Origin: JACKFE01 sp050248735
GTDB lineage: Bacteria > Nitrospirota > Nitrospiria > Nitrospirales > UBA8639
Direction of reading: 5' to 3'
DNA: 64,000 bases
Assembly (NCBI GenBank): GCA_050248735.1
Contig: JBFWRU010000006.1
Span: 62,001 to 126,000, forward strand
Within the stretch, counting starts at the first letter, position 1. Each line of letters begins with the position of its first letter. Positions 29,621 to 36,661 of this stretch are shown one piece after another. Position numbers and translations under genes: made by a program. The notes beneath the pieces are model-generated. The model made no database searches and was not told the origin of the DNA. It worked only from the letters and a program-made list of their open reading frames with translations.

Positions 29621-31432
29621 TCAAGGTTTTGTTACCGATTCAAGGTGACCGGCAACGATTTCCGACCCAAGGGTATCCGTTATGTGCTGGCCAAGGCTTC
29701 TCACTGTGGGATGTTCAAAAATGGTGACCGCATCGAGGGGTAATGGAAATACATCACGGATTCGATTGGCAATTTGTACCGCCCGAAGTGAATCACCCCC
29801 AACGACGAAAAAGTTATCCTCTATACCAACATCTTCCAATTTCAAGATCATTTGAAAAAGTTGCTTTAGAAAGAGATGAATGGGTTCAGACATTCTCCCG
29901 GTTGTTGACACCAACTTTGCCGAAAGCTGTTCCCCAAGATTTCGACGCTGAATTTTTCCGGTCGGGCCTTTGGGAATATCATCAAGAAACAGAATTTTCC
30001 GGGGAACCTTGAAATCCGTTACGCGCCGGGAAAGCCATTCCCTCAACTCGTTTTCTGAGACGGTAGCGGTCTCGTGGAGGACGATGGCCGCGGCCACCTC
30101 TTCGCCCAGCGTGGGATGGGGCAGGGCAAACGTTACCGCCTGCTGCACGGCCGGATGCGTCAGGAGGGCTTGATCAATCTCTACCGGCGCGATCTTTTCG
30201 CCTCCGCGATTAATGAGTTCTTTCAACCGCCCCGTGAGAAACAGATAGCCCTCCGGATCCAGATACCCCTGATCGCCCGTCCGAAACCAGCCCTGCGTAA
30301 ACGCCTGCGCATTGGCCGCCGGATTCTGCCGATAGCCCGTCATCACATTGGGGCCCTGGATGGCCACTTCGCCGACCTCCCCTCGGGGGAGTTCCGTCCC
30401 CTCCGCCGACAGAATGGTCAGGGCCGGGCCGGCCGGCAACCCTACCGCGCCGGGTTTGCGGACCCCGGGCGGGAGCGGATTACTGGCCATTTGATGGGCC
30501 GCTTCCGTCATGCCGTAGGCTTCAATGACCGGCACCCCAAAGACCTCTTCCAGCTCTGCCATCACGGTCGGCGGGAGCGAGGCCGACGACGAACGAATGA
30601 ATCGCAGGGCGCCCATCGAGAATGCCGTCGACTCGCGGCGGGCGTGCGCCAGAATCGCCTGATGCAGAGTGGGGACGGCCGTATACCAGGTGGGCTGATA
30701 GGCCTGCAGCCAGGTAAAGACCTCGCTTGCGGAGAACCCGGGCGGACAGACCACACTGCCACCGCTGCCCAGGGCGGCGAGCAAGGCTCCCACCAGGCCG
30801 TGAATATGAAACAAGGGCATGAGGTTCAGACACCGATCCTGAGGGGTGAGCGCCAGACTCTGCTGCAGATGCCGGATGGAGGCACAGAGATTGGCCTGGG
30901 TGAGCGGTACTTGTTTCGGGCGGGCCGTAGTCCCCGAGGTATGCAGGATCAAGGCAATATCATCAGGCTGGGCGAGGTGCTCCGGCACTGGGGCGCGGCC
31001 GGACGGGCCCACCAGTTCAACCGAGCCGGCGGGCTGATTCACCAGCGGGTGCAGTTCCAGAATGGGAATGCCCCTGGCCTGAGCCACGTCTCGGGCGGGG
31101 GAGTCCAGGGGCTCCGCAATGACCAGGGCCGAGGCGTCCAGATCTTCCAGATAAAAGGCCATCTCTTCGTGGCGATAGGCCGGGTTCAGGGGGGCACAGA
31201 TGGCCGAGGTGGCACAGGCCAGAAAGGCCAGCGCCAGTTCAGGCCCATTGGGGGCCACGAGGGCCAGGCGCGCCGTCCGGTCCAAGCCCCGCTGGCGCAG
31301 CCCTGCGCGCAGGCTCTGGAGTTGCTGGGTGAGCTGGGCAAAGGTCAACGGGGACCGGTCAAGCCCCAAGAGCGCTTCGCGGGTTGGGCTTTCCTGAGAC
31401 CATCCTTGAAAACATTGTTCAAGAGTCGTCAT
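29621..31432 (-). CDS. Acyl-AMP ligase (oxalate-CoA-ligase-like) fused to a carrier protein
   Basis: About 603 residues from ATG at 31432. The frame stays open upstream to 31618, but that extension overlaps the mbtH gene and is unlike the family. The ligase part has LHTSGTTARPK, EAYGMTEAAHQM with NPLPPGVRKPG, WFRTGDQGYL, GRLKELINRGGEKI and the catalytic Lys in GPTGKIQRR. The AYGMTEAAHQM/NPLPPG block is typical of oxalate-CoA ligase (Pcs60/AAE3 type) as I remember it. The last ~80 residues are a carrier with VVGGDSLRAVQ, so the acid is probably transferred to a pantetheine arm on the same protein. It lies upstream of the ThDP-enzyme and NRPS genes and is likely the starter-loading unit. The ligase part is conspicuously GC-rich (one counted line is 68% GC) while the carrier part is near 47%. 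Other carboxylic acids are possible substrates. Confidence 0.85.
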   Translation of the reverse strand: MTTLEQCFQGWSQESPTREALLGLDRSPLTFAQLTQQLQSLRAGLRQRGLDRTARLALVAPNGPELALAFLACATSAICAPLNPAYRHEEMAFYLEDLDASALVIAEPLDSPARDVAQARGIPILELHPLVNQPAGSVELVGPSGRAPVPEHLAQPDDIALILHTSGTTARPKQVPLTQANLCASIRHLQQSLALTPQDRCLNLMPLFHIHGLVGALLAALGSGGSVVCPPGFSASEVFTWLQAYQPTWYTAVPTLHQAILAHARRESTAFSMGALRFIRSSSASLPPTVMAELEEVFGVPVIEAYGMTEAAHQMASNPLPPGVRKPGAVGLPAGPALTILSAEGTELPRGEVGEVAIQGPNVMTGYRQNPAANAQAFTQGWFRTGDQGYLDPEGYLFLTGRLKELINRGGEKIAPVEIDQALLTHPAVQQAVTFALPHPTLGEEVAAAIVLHETATVSENELREWLSRRVTDFKVPRKILFLDDIPKGPTGKIQRRNLGEQLSAKLVSTTGRMSEPIHLFLKQLFQMILKLEDVGIEDNFFVVGGDSLRAVQIANRIRDVFPLPLDAVTIFEHPTVRSLGQHITDTLGSEIVAGHLESVTKP

Positions 31433-31467
31433 TTTTTTCAGAAATTGCGGAATGAACGAGTCGCTTT

Positions 31468-32070
31468 TTACTTCTCTTCTAGAATGACCAGGTGGCCCGT
31501 GCCAGTTAAGGTTTCCAGCTTGATATCCGCAATACATCTCACCTTCACATAATTCAGGGTCAAGGTACCTTCCACATGGACTGCGCCTTTTGCCTGAGAG
31601 AAGTCCGCTTGCTTCCAATCACTGGCCCCCGTATCAAGGCGCACACCTAATTCTGTCCCTCCCTTGGTTTCGGTAAATTTGATATGGACATACCCACGAT
31701 CGATGGCGGCTTTGAAGGCCTCTGCGGTTTTTTCCGGACGAAGTCCCACCTCCACAGGATGGTCCCCTTTTGCCAGACGGGTCACTAATTCATCAGGCTT
31801 AGGCGGTTCGGTACTTGGTGGGGGCGGTGGCGGTGGCGGATTCTCGGCTTGTTGTCGGGCCACTTCCTCCATATGCTTGCGCAGACTCAGGGGCCGCATA
31901 TCGGTCCAGACTTCATTGATATACGCAAGACACTCCGCTTTGGGCCCGGAACGTCCTCCGTCCCGCCATCCTAAAGGGTTCTCCCGATCCACGGGCCAAA
32001 TGGAATATTGTTCCTCATGATTCACCACGACTTTATAGATAGTGGTATCCTCTTCTTCATCAATCGCCAT
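31468..32070 (-). CDS. MbtH-like NRPS chaperone with extra C-terminal domain
   Basis: A 200-residue protein. Residues 12-66 are a complete MbtH domain: NHEEQYSIWP, NPLGW, then CLAYINEVWTDMRPLSLR, with the three family tryptophans at 25, 35 and 55. MbtH proteins bind NRPS adenylation domains and are needed for their folding or activity. MbtH proteins normally stop at about 70 residues. Here an eight-proline linker (residues 78-85) joins a second, probably beta-rich domain (about 93-200: GDHPVEVGLRPEKTAEAF, then YVHIKFTETKGGTELG and VHVEGTLTLNYVKVRCIAD) that I do not recognise. A strong ribosome site (TAGGAGG) precedes ATG at 32070. It is the first gene of the NRPS gene set, 35 bp before the ligase-carrier gene, so it probably serves all or some of the adenylation domains. 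Confidence 0.9.
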   Translation of the reverse strand: MAIDEEEDTTIYKVVVNHEEQYSIWPVDRENPLGWRDGGRSGPKAECLAYINEVWTDMRPLSLRKHMEEVARQQAENPPPPPPPPSTEPPKPDELVTRLAKGDHPVEVGLRPEKTAEAFKAAIDRGYVHIKFTETKGGTELGVRLDTGASDWKQADFSQAKGAVHVEGTLTLNYVKVRCIADIKLETLTGTGHLVILEEK

Positions 32071-32169
32071 TCGATCCTCCTAAAAATATTAAGGGGTTGC
32101 TCATGCGAACCTATCTATAACTAATCCTGTTCCGAAAAAAACTGAGCACAAAGTCCCGCTCCGGGTTGA

Positions 32170-32214
32170 ACAATGTCCTATACCAGGAAACATTGTAAGA
32201 TATTTTTCATCTTA
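32170..32214. promoter_or_regulatory. Two adjacent dyads upstream of mbtH
   Basis: ACAATGT (32170-32176) is repeated inverted as ACATTGT (32190-32196), with an inner CCT/AGG pair. Directly beside it TAAGAT (32196-32201) pairs with ATCTTA (32209-32214). They lie 100-145 bp upstream of the mbtH start, where an operator for the NRPS genes would be expected. They could be protein-binding sites or RNA hairpins in the leader. I see no convincing sigma-70 boxes next to them. Confidence 0.35.
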
Positions 32215-32227
32215 TGCCCATATATAA

Positions 32228-32527
32228 CGGATATCGACTACACATTTCTTATCCGGAATAGGGCGCCGGAAGGCTGCCCAACTCTCATCCCTTTACCACG
32301 CCGCATCTGAAGCTTCATTTGGAAAAGCATTATTTAACTTCTATTGCGAAACCGGAAACCGTGGGGTGGTCGAAAAGTATATGGAGGTGAATGCCCAGGT
32401 CCAGCAGATTGCATAAACAGGCGATCAGTTGCACGGTCAGCAACGACTGCTCGCCCATTTCCAGGAAGTTGAGGAGGCAGCGTCTCTCCTGGCACAAGGT
32501 ATGGGCGAAGGTTTCACAGGAAGATAA
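32228..32527 (+). pseudogene. Probable gene relic with an internal stop
   Basis: One frame runs for 100 codons with a single TAA at 32414-32416 and ends at TAA 32525-32527. The translation looks protein-like on both sides of the stop (KAAQLSSLYHAASEASFGKA before it, LLAHFQEVEEAASLLAQG after it): helix-forming, with few rare residues. There is no start codon with a ribosome site at its head. I read it as the decayed remnant of a gene of unknown function, or less likely a chance frame. Confidence 0.35.
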
Positions 32528-33027
32528 TTCGGAATTATCCGAAACAGCAGAAAGCCTAGAGGGAACAAGTGCTTTGAGGAAACGGCATTCCGTTCCATGG
32601 AATCCTTTCTGGTAACCAAAAGACCTAGCTCATCCCGACTCTGTGCTTGCACATCGTCCCCCCTTGTTTCCCTGTCGGTTCTGAAGTGTGAACTACTTAA
32701 GTGAAATTATCAGTCGTGATTCATTGAACGAGCCGAGAATCGATTCCATCAGAGTCAATTTGTGATCAAACTCAATGTAAAGAACCCGTATCATTCAGAC
32801 ATCCATGCGTGGAACAGTTTTTTCGCCTGAGACTACTAATGTTAAAGGCTGGATGATACCTTTGAATCCTCTTGCTTCCATTAGTATTTGCTCCTTTACC
32901 AGGAGGAATTCATAAAAGATATTAGGGAAAATCTTGGAAATATAAATGATCAGACATTTAGCTCATTGCCCAGGGAGAAAATATTGGAAGCCAGTAAAAG
33001 CGTGTCGAACCTGGTAGGAATTCTTAC
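32528..33027. other. Non-coding stretch between NRPS locus and pyr operon
   Basis: These 500 bp hold no ORF I can support on either strand, no tRNA-like structure and no transposase or terminal inverted repeats. This stretch marks the boundary between the NRPS locus (minus strand) and the housekeeping run (plus strand). Confidence 0.5.
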
Positions 33028-33056
33028 TTGACACCGCCTGGCTGCGAGAATAGGAT
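33028..33056 (+). promoter_or_regulatory. Sigma-70 promoter of the pyr operon
   Basis: TTGACA at 33028-33033, a 17-bp spacer, and TAGGAT at 33051-33056. The -35 box is perfect and the -10 has one or two mismatches. It precedes the PyrR leader and pyrR. Confidence 0.7.
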
Positions 33057-33063
33057 GGGGAAA

Positions 33064-33095
33064 CCTTTAAGACCCATCCGGAGAGGTGGGTAAGG
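33064..33095 (+). promoter_or_regulatory. PyrR-binding anti-antiterminator RNA element
   Basis: CCTT (33064-33067) and ACCCA (33072-33076) pair with TGGGT (33087-33091) and AAGG (33092-33095). The apical part TCCGGAGAGG contains the hexaloop CGGAGA, which fits the PyrR consensus CNGNGA. Binding of UMP/UTP-loaded PyrR would stabilise this hairpin, block an alternative antiterminator and favour termination at 33141-33174. Confidence 0.65.
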
Positions 33096-33140
33096 AGTAC
33101 GAAACGTTATGATGGGCCCTTGGTCGGCCTGACAATTTCA

Positions 33141-33174
33141 CCCTTCTCAGGTTCATCTGGGGAGGGTTTTTTTT
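33141..33174 (+). terminator. Attenuator terminator in the pyr leader
   Basis: CCCTTCTC (33141-33148) pairs with GGGGAGGG (33159-33166), eight pairs including G-U, followed at once by eight T residues. It lies upstream of the pyrR start, so it is a conditional terminator controlled by the PyrR element. Confidence 0.75.
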
Positions 33175-33194
33175 GCCCACAATCCGATACAACT

Positions 33195-33761
33195 ATGTCG
33201 ATTATACCCTCAAGTCCAACGCAGGATTCGAAAGAACGCATTTTGATGGATGCTCAGGAAATGAATCGGGCGTTAACCCGAATTAGCCATGAGATTTTGG
33301 AACGAAATAAAGGGCTGGACGATCTGGCCTTGGTGGGAATCCGGACCGGAGGAGAGTTTTTAGCCCGAAGGATCGCAGCCTTAATCAGCCAGATTGAAGA
33401 TGCCGAAGTGCCCATTGGGGAGTTGGATATTACGCTCTATCGGGATGATCTGTCTTTGCGGAAAGACCAGCCGGAAATTCGAAAAACCACGATTCCATTC
33501 AATATCACGAATATGAAAATTGTCTTGGTGGACGATGTATTGTTTACCGGGCGGACGATTCGTGCGGCGCTTGATGGTTTGATGGATCTGGGAAGGCCTT
33601 CGGAAGTGCAGTTGGCCGTCCTGGTGGATCGCGGACATCGGCAATTGCCGATTCGAGCCAATTATGTGGGGAAAAGTCTTCCGACCGCCAAAGAAGAATC
33701 GGTGCAGGTATTTTTTAAGGAATTGGGCCAAGTAGACCGGGTCTCTATCGTTCCGGCTTGA
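33195..33761 (+). CDS. pyrR: Bifunctional pyr operon regulator / uracil phosphoribosyltransferase PyrR
   Basis: About 188 residues, close to the 180 typical of PyrR. The PRPP-binding loop is IVLVDDVLFTGRTIRAAL, and GIRTGGEFLARRI and DITLYRDDL are further family signatures. PyrR binds pyr mRNA leaders in response to UMP/UTP and PRPP and has weak uracil phosphoribosyltransferase activity. I chose ATG at 33195 because the frame's earlier start at 33120 lies upstream of the leader terminator. It is the first gene of the pyr operon, 16 bp before pyrB, and probably regulates itself through the leader. Confidence 0.92.
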   Translation: MSIIPSSPTQDSKERILMDAQEMNRALTRISHEILERNKGLDDLALVGIRTGGEFLARRIAALISQIEDAEVPIGELDITLYRDDLSLRKDQPEIRKTTIPFNITNMKIVLVDDVLFTGRTIRAALDGLMDLGRPSEVQLAVLVDRGHRQLPIRANYVGKSLPTAKEESVQVFFKELGQVDRVSIVPA

Positions 33762-33777
33762 TGGACATTAACCTCCT

Positions 33778-34698
33778 ATGGGATTGAATCGAAAAGATCT
33801 GTTGACCATCGCGTCTCTTTCGGCTGATGAGATTTATTTAATTTTGACGACGGCCGAATCCCTAAAGGAAGTCGGAGGGCGGGATATTAAGAAAGTGCCG
33901 GCTCTGCGTGGAAAAACCGTCGTAAATTTGTTCTTTGAACCCAGCACACGAACACGAACCTCCTTTGAGCTTGCAGCCAAACGGTTGAGCGCGGATGTGA
34001 TCAATTTTTCTCCCTCCACCAGTAGTATTGTCAAAGGGGAAACCTTGATCGACACCGCCAGAAATATCGAGTCCATGCAGGCCGATATTATTGTCCTCCG
34101 GCATTCCTCTCCCGGTGCGGCGGAAAATCTAGCCGGGGCGGTTCGTTCTTCGGTGATCAATGCCGGAGATGGGTGGCATGAACATCCCACTCAGGCCCTT
34201 CTGGACCTATTTACCCTGAAGGAAAAGAAAGGCCGCATTGAAGGGTTGACTGTCGTGATTGTGGGCGATATTGCCCATAGTCGGGTGGCTCGCTCCAATA
34301 TCCTGGCCCTGACTAAACTCGGAGCCCATGTTCGTGTGGTGGCTCCACCCACGATGCTCCCCCTTTTCATTGAAAAACTGGGGGTAAAGGTCTATTACCG
34401 TTTTGAGGAGGCCTTAATCGGAGCTGATGCCATTATTATGTTGCGCCTGCAACGCGAGCGATTGGGGCAGGCGCTGCTGCCAAGTATTCGAGAATATGCC
34501 AATCTGTATTGCTTAACGCCGGAACGGCTTCAATTGGCCAAGCCTGAGGCTATTGTGATGCATCCGGGGCCATTGAATCGTGGTGTGGAAATTTCCCCTT
34601 CAGTGGCAGATAGCGGGGCTGCGGTGATCTTGGATCAAGTGTCGAATGGCGTATCGGTCCGAATGGCTTTGATGTATTTATTATCTGGAACGACCTGA
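33778..34698 (+). CDS. pyrB: Aspartate carbamoyltransferase catalytic chain
   Basis: 306 residues, the standard catalytic-chain length. It joins carbamoyl phosphate to aspartate, the committed step of UMP synthesis. The phosphate-binding motif FFEPSTRTRTSFE is near residue 51, HPTQALLDL near 138, and HPGPLNRGVE near the C-terminus. It follows pyrR closely. No regulatory chain (pyrI) is seen nearby, consistent with control by PyrR attenuation and an unregulated trimer. Confidence 0.96.
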   Translation: MGLNRKDLLTIASLSADEIYLILTTAESLKEVGGRDIKKVPALRGKTVVNLFFEPSTRTRTSFELAAKRLSADVINFSPSTSSIVKGETLIDTARNIESMQADIIVLRHSSPGAAENLAGAVRSSVINAGDGWHEHPTQALLDLFTLKEKKGRIEGLTVVIVGDIAHSRVARSNILALTKLGAHVRVVAPPTMLPLFIEKLGVKVYYRFEEALIGADAIIMLRLQRERLGQALLPSIREYANLYCLTPERLQLAKPEAIVMHPGPLNRGVEISPSVADSGAAVILDQVSNGVSVRMALMYLLSGTT

Positions 34699-34750
34699 AA
34701 GAGATATGGCGGTAACCATGATAAAAGACGACCTGTCTTCTGCATAAAGG

Positions 34751-36073
34751 ATGAATATGAACCATACAAAGGAACCCATAACACCGGAAAGTATTATCAT
34801 TCGAGGCGGAACGGTCATTGATCCTGGGCGATTCAACGGTCGGGCCGATGTCCTGATTCAAAACGGAAAAATCGTGGAAATTGGAAATCCTCTCCTCTCC
34901 CCTTTACCGGAAGGACCTGCTCTTCGCACAATCGATGCCTCCGGCTTGGTCGTCTCACCAGGCTTTGTGGATCTCCATTGCCATTTGCGTGAACCAGGAT
35001 TTGAATATAAGGAAACCATTCAGTCCGGTGCAGCCTCAGCCGTTGCCGGTGGATTCACCTCCATTTGCTGTATGCCCAATACGCAACCGGTGAATGATAA
35101 TGAATCGGTTACCGATTTCATTTTGACCAAGGCAAAAGAGGCGGCCACCGCGCGCGTTTTCCCCATCGGGGCAATTACTAAAAAATCAGAAGGGGAGGAA
35201 CTCGCGGATATCGGTGAACTGATCGGGGCCGGTTGTATCGCGATTTCCGATGATGGAAAGCCCGTCATGAATAGTCTGGTCATGCGCAGGGCTATGGAGT
35301 ATGCCAAAGCGTTTGGGGTGCCGGTCGTCGATCACTGTGAGGATTTGCATCTATCCTGTGGCGGAAGTATGAATGAGGGCATGGTATCCACGGAATTGGG
35401 TATTCCCGGGATTCCCCATGCCTCGGAAGAAGTGATGGTGGCCCGAAATTTGTCCTTGTCGCATTTGACCGGAGTGCATGTTCATTTGGCCCACTTGAGC
35501 ACCGCCCGGTCCGTAGAATTGGTTCGTCTAGCAAAAAAACAGGGATTACCCGTCAGCGCGGAAGTCTGTCCTCATCATTTTTCCGTTACGGAGGAGGCCG
35601 TCCGCGGATATAATTCCAACGCGAAAATGAATCCACCTCTTCGGACCGACCCGGATGTGCAGGCGCTGAAGGACGGGTTACGGGATGGCACCATTGATGT
35701 CATTGCCACCGACCATGCGCCTCATGCCATTCAAGAAAAACAGTTGGAATTCGATGCCGCGCCATTTGGGATCGTGGGCTTTGAGACCGCCCTTCCATTA
35801 ACCCTCCGATTAGTCGAAGAGGGTGTGTTGTCCCTGGAGCAGGCAATTGATAAATTGGCCAAGAGTCCTGCGACCTTATTTCACCTGCCTGTGGGGTCAC
35901 TTGATGTCGGGCAGGAAGCTGATGTGGTGGTCTTTGATCCCCGGGAGGAATGGGTCATTGATCCTGCCAGATTCCGCTCCAAAAGCCGGAACACCCCATT
36001 TGGCGGTTGGAAGGTTAAAGGACGCGTCAAGCAAACCCTGGTCGGAGGGCGCCTGGTGTATGAAGACCGTTAG
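34751..36073 (+). CDS. pyrC: Dihydroorotase
   Basis: 440 residues, type I dihydroorotase. It cyclises carbamoyl aspartate to dihydroorotate. Metal and catalytic residues visible: DLHCHLREPG (the HxH of the amidohydrolases), VVDHCED, LAHLST, and ATDHAPH carrying the catalytic Asp. NAKMNPPLR and the C-terminal GWKVKGRVKQTLV are also typical. It lies 52 bp after pyrB in the same orientation. Confidence 0.96.
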   Translation: MNMNHTKEPITPESIIIRGGTVIDPGRFNGRADVLIQNGKIVEIGNPLLSPLPEGPALRTIDASGLVVSPGFVDLHCHLREPGFEYKETIQSGAASAVAGGFTSICCMPNTQPVNDNESVTDFILTKAKEAATARVFPIGAITKKSEGEELADIGELIGAGCIAISDDGKPVMNSLVMRRAMEYAKAFGVPVVDHCEDLHLSCGGSMNEGMVSTELGIPGIPHASEEVMVARNLSLSHLTGVHVHLAHLSTARSVELVRLAKKQGLPVSAEVCPHHFSVTEEAVRGYNSNAKMNPPLRTDPDVQALKDGLRDGTIDVIATDHAPHAIQEKQLEFDAAPFGIVGFETALPLTLRLVEEGVLSLEQAIDKLAKSPATLFHLPVGSLDVGQEADVVVFDPREEWVIDPARFRSKSRNTPFGGWKVKGRVKQTLVGGRLVYEDR

Positions 36074-36076
36074 CTC

Positions 36077-36661
36077 ATGCTAAAAAAACGGGTCAATTGG
36101 GGTCTGATCGGTTTCTTTATTGAAATCCTGGGTTTGACACTTTGGGTAGGTGGCTTGCTGGTGATTATCGGGGTGGTTATTCCTGCCGTCTTTAACTCTT
36201 TTGGAATGGAGCCTGCCGGCCGATTTTTGCGGAAAGTCTTTGATGGGTATGGCTATATGAACCTGGGCATTTTGGTAGTATTGGGACTATGTGCGGGACT
36301 CCGCCAACGAAGCTATGGGCTGGCTGGACATCCGGTGCTATCCCTTTCCAAAGGGGAATTGGGTTTATTGGCCGGTCTGTTGACGGTGACGGTCAGTATT
36401 TTAGGAATACTGGGGCCTAAGGCTGTGGCGTTACAGGAGCTGGCTTTTGAGGCCGTGTCTAAATCTGAAAAAGAATCCGCCTATGCGGAGTTCTTTCGCC
36501 TTCATATGGTGGTTCGTGGATTACATATGGTGAATCTTGGGATGGCTATAGCTTTGATGATTATGAAGTTACGACGGGCAGTCTTTCATTCGATGAGTGT
36601 GGGATCTCTTCCCTCTTTCGATCCGAAGAGGATGAGTCCTGATCGGGAGAAGGCACAATGA
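36077..36661 (+). CDS. DUF4149-type integral membrane protein
   Basis: 194 residues with about four hydrophobic segments: near residues 10-38 (GFFIEILGLTLWVGGLLVII), 57-72, 91-113 and 147-165. The pattern, including an N-terminal LTLWVGG and HMVVRGLHMVN between the last helices, fits the DUF4149 family of small inner-membrane proteins with no proven function. It begins 4 bp after pyrC and overlaps carA by 4 bp, so it is translated with the pyrimidine operon, but I see no link to that pathway. The C-terminal ~28 residues are hydrophilic. Confidence 0.75.
   Translation: MLKKRVNWGLIGFFIEILGLTLWVGGLLVIIGVVIPAVFNSFGMEPAGRFLRKVFDGYGYMNLGILVVLGLCAGLRQRSYGLAGHPVLSLSKGELGLLAGLLTVTVSILGILGPKAVALQELAFEAVSKSEKESAYAEFFRLHMVVRGLHMVNLGMAIALMIMKLRRAVFHSMSVGSLPSFDPKRMSPDREKAQ

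Noticed and set aside
30074..31552. 492-codon ORF on the plus strand opposite the ligase gene
   Set aside because: It lies in the GC-rich block, where stop codons are rare, has an Arg/Gly/Gln-rich composition without domain motifs, and is antisense to a clear ligase.
31433..31618. N-terminal extension of the ligase-carrier frame
   Set aside because: It overlaps the mbtH-fusion coding region on the same strand in another frame and its sequence is unlike ligases; ATG at 31432 gives a normal N-terminus.
33120..33194. Upstream start for pyrR
   Set aside because: It lies before and inside the leader terminator; the ATG after the T run gives a standard PyrR length.
36331..36357. HPVLSLSKG peptide inside the DUF4149 protein, like the translation of a common dispersed repeat
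   Set aside because: The codons differ from the repeat as I remember it, no second copy was noticed in the window, and the segment fits a loop between membrane helices.
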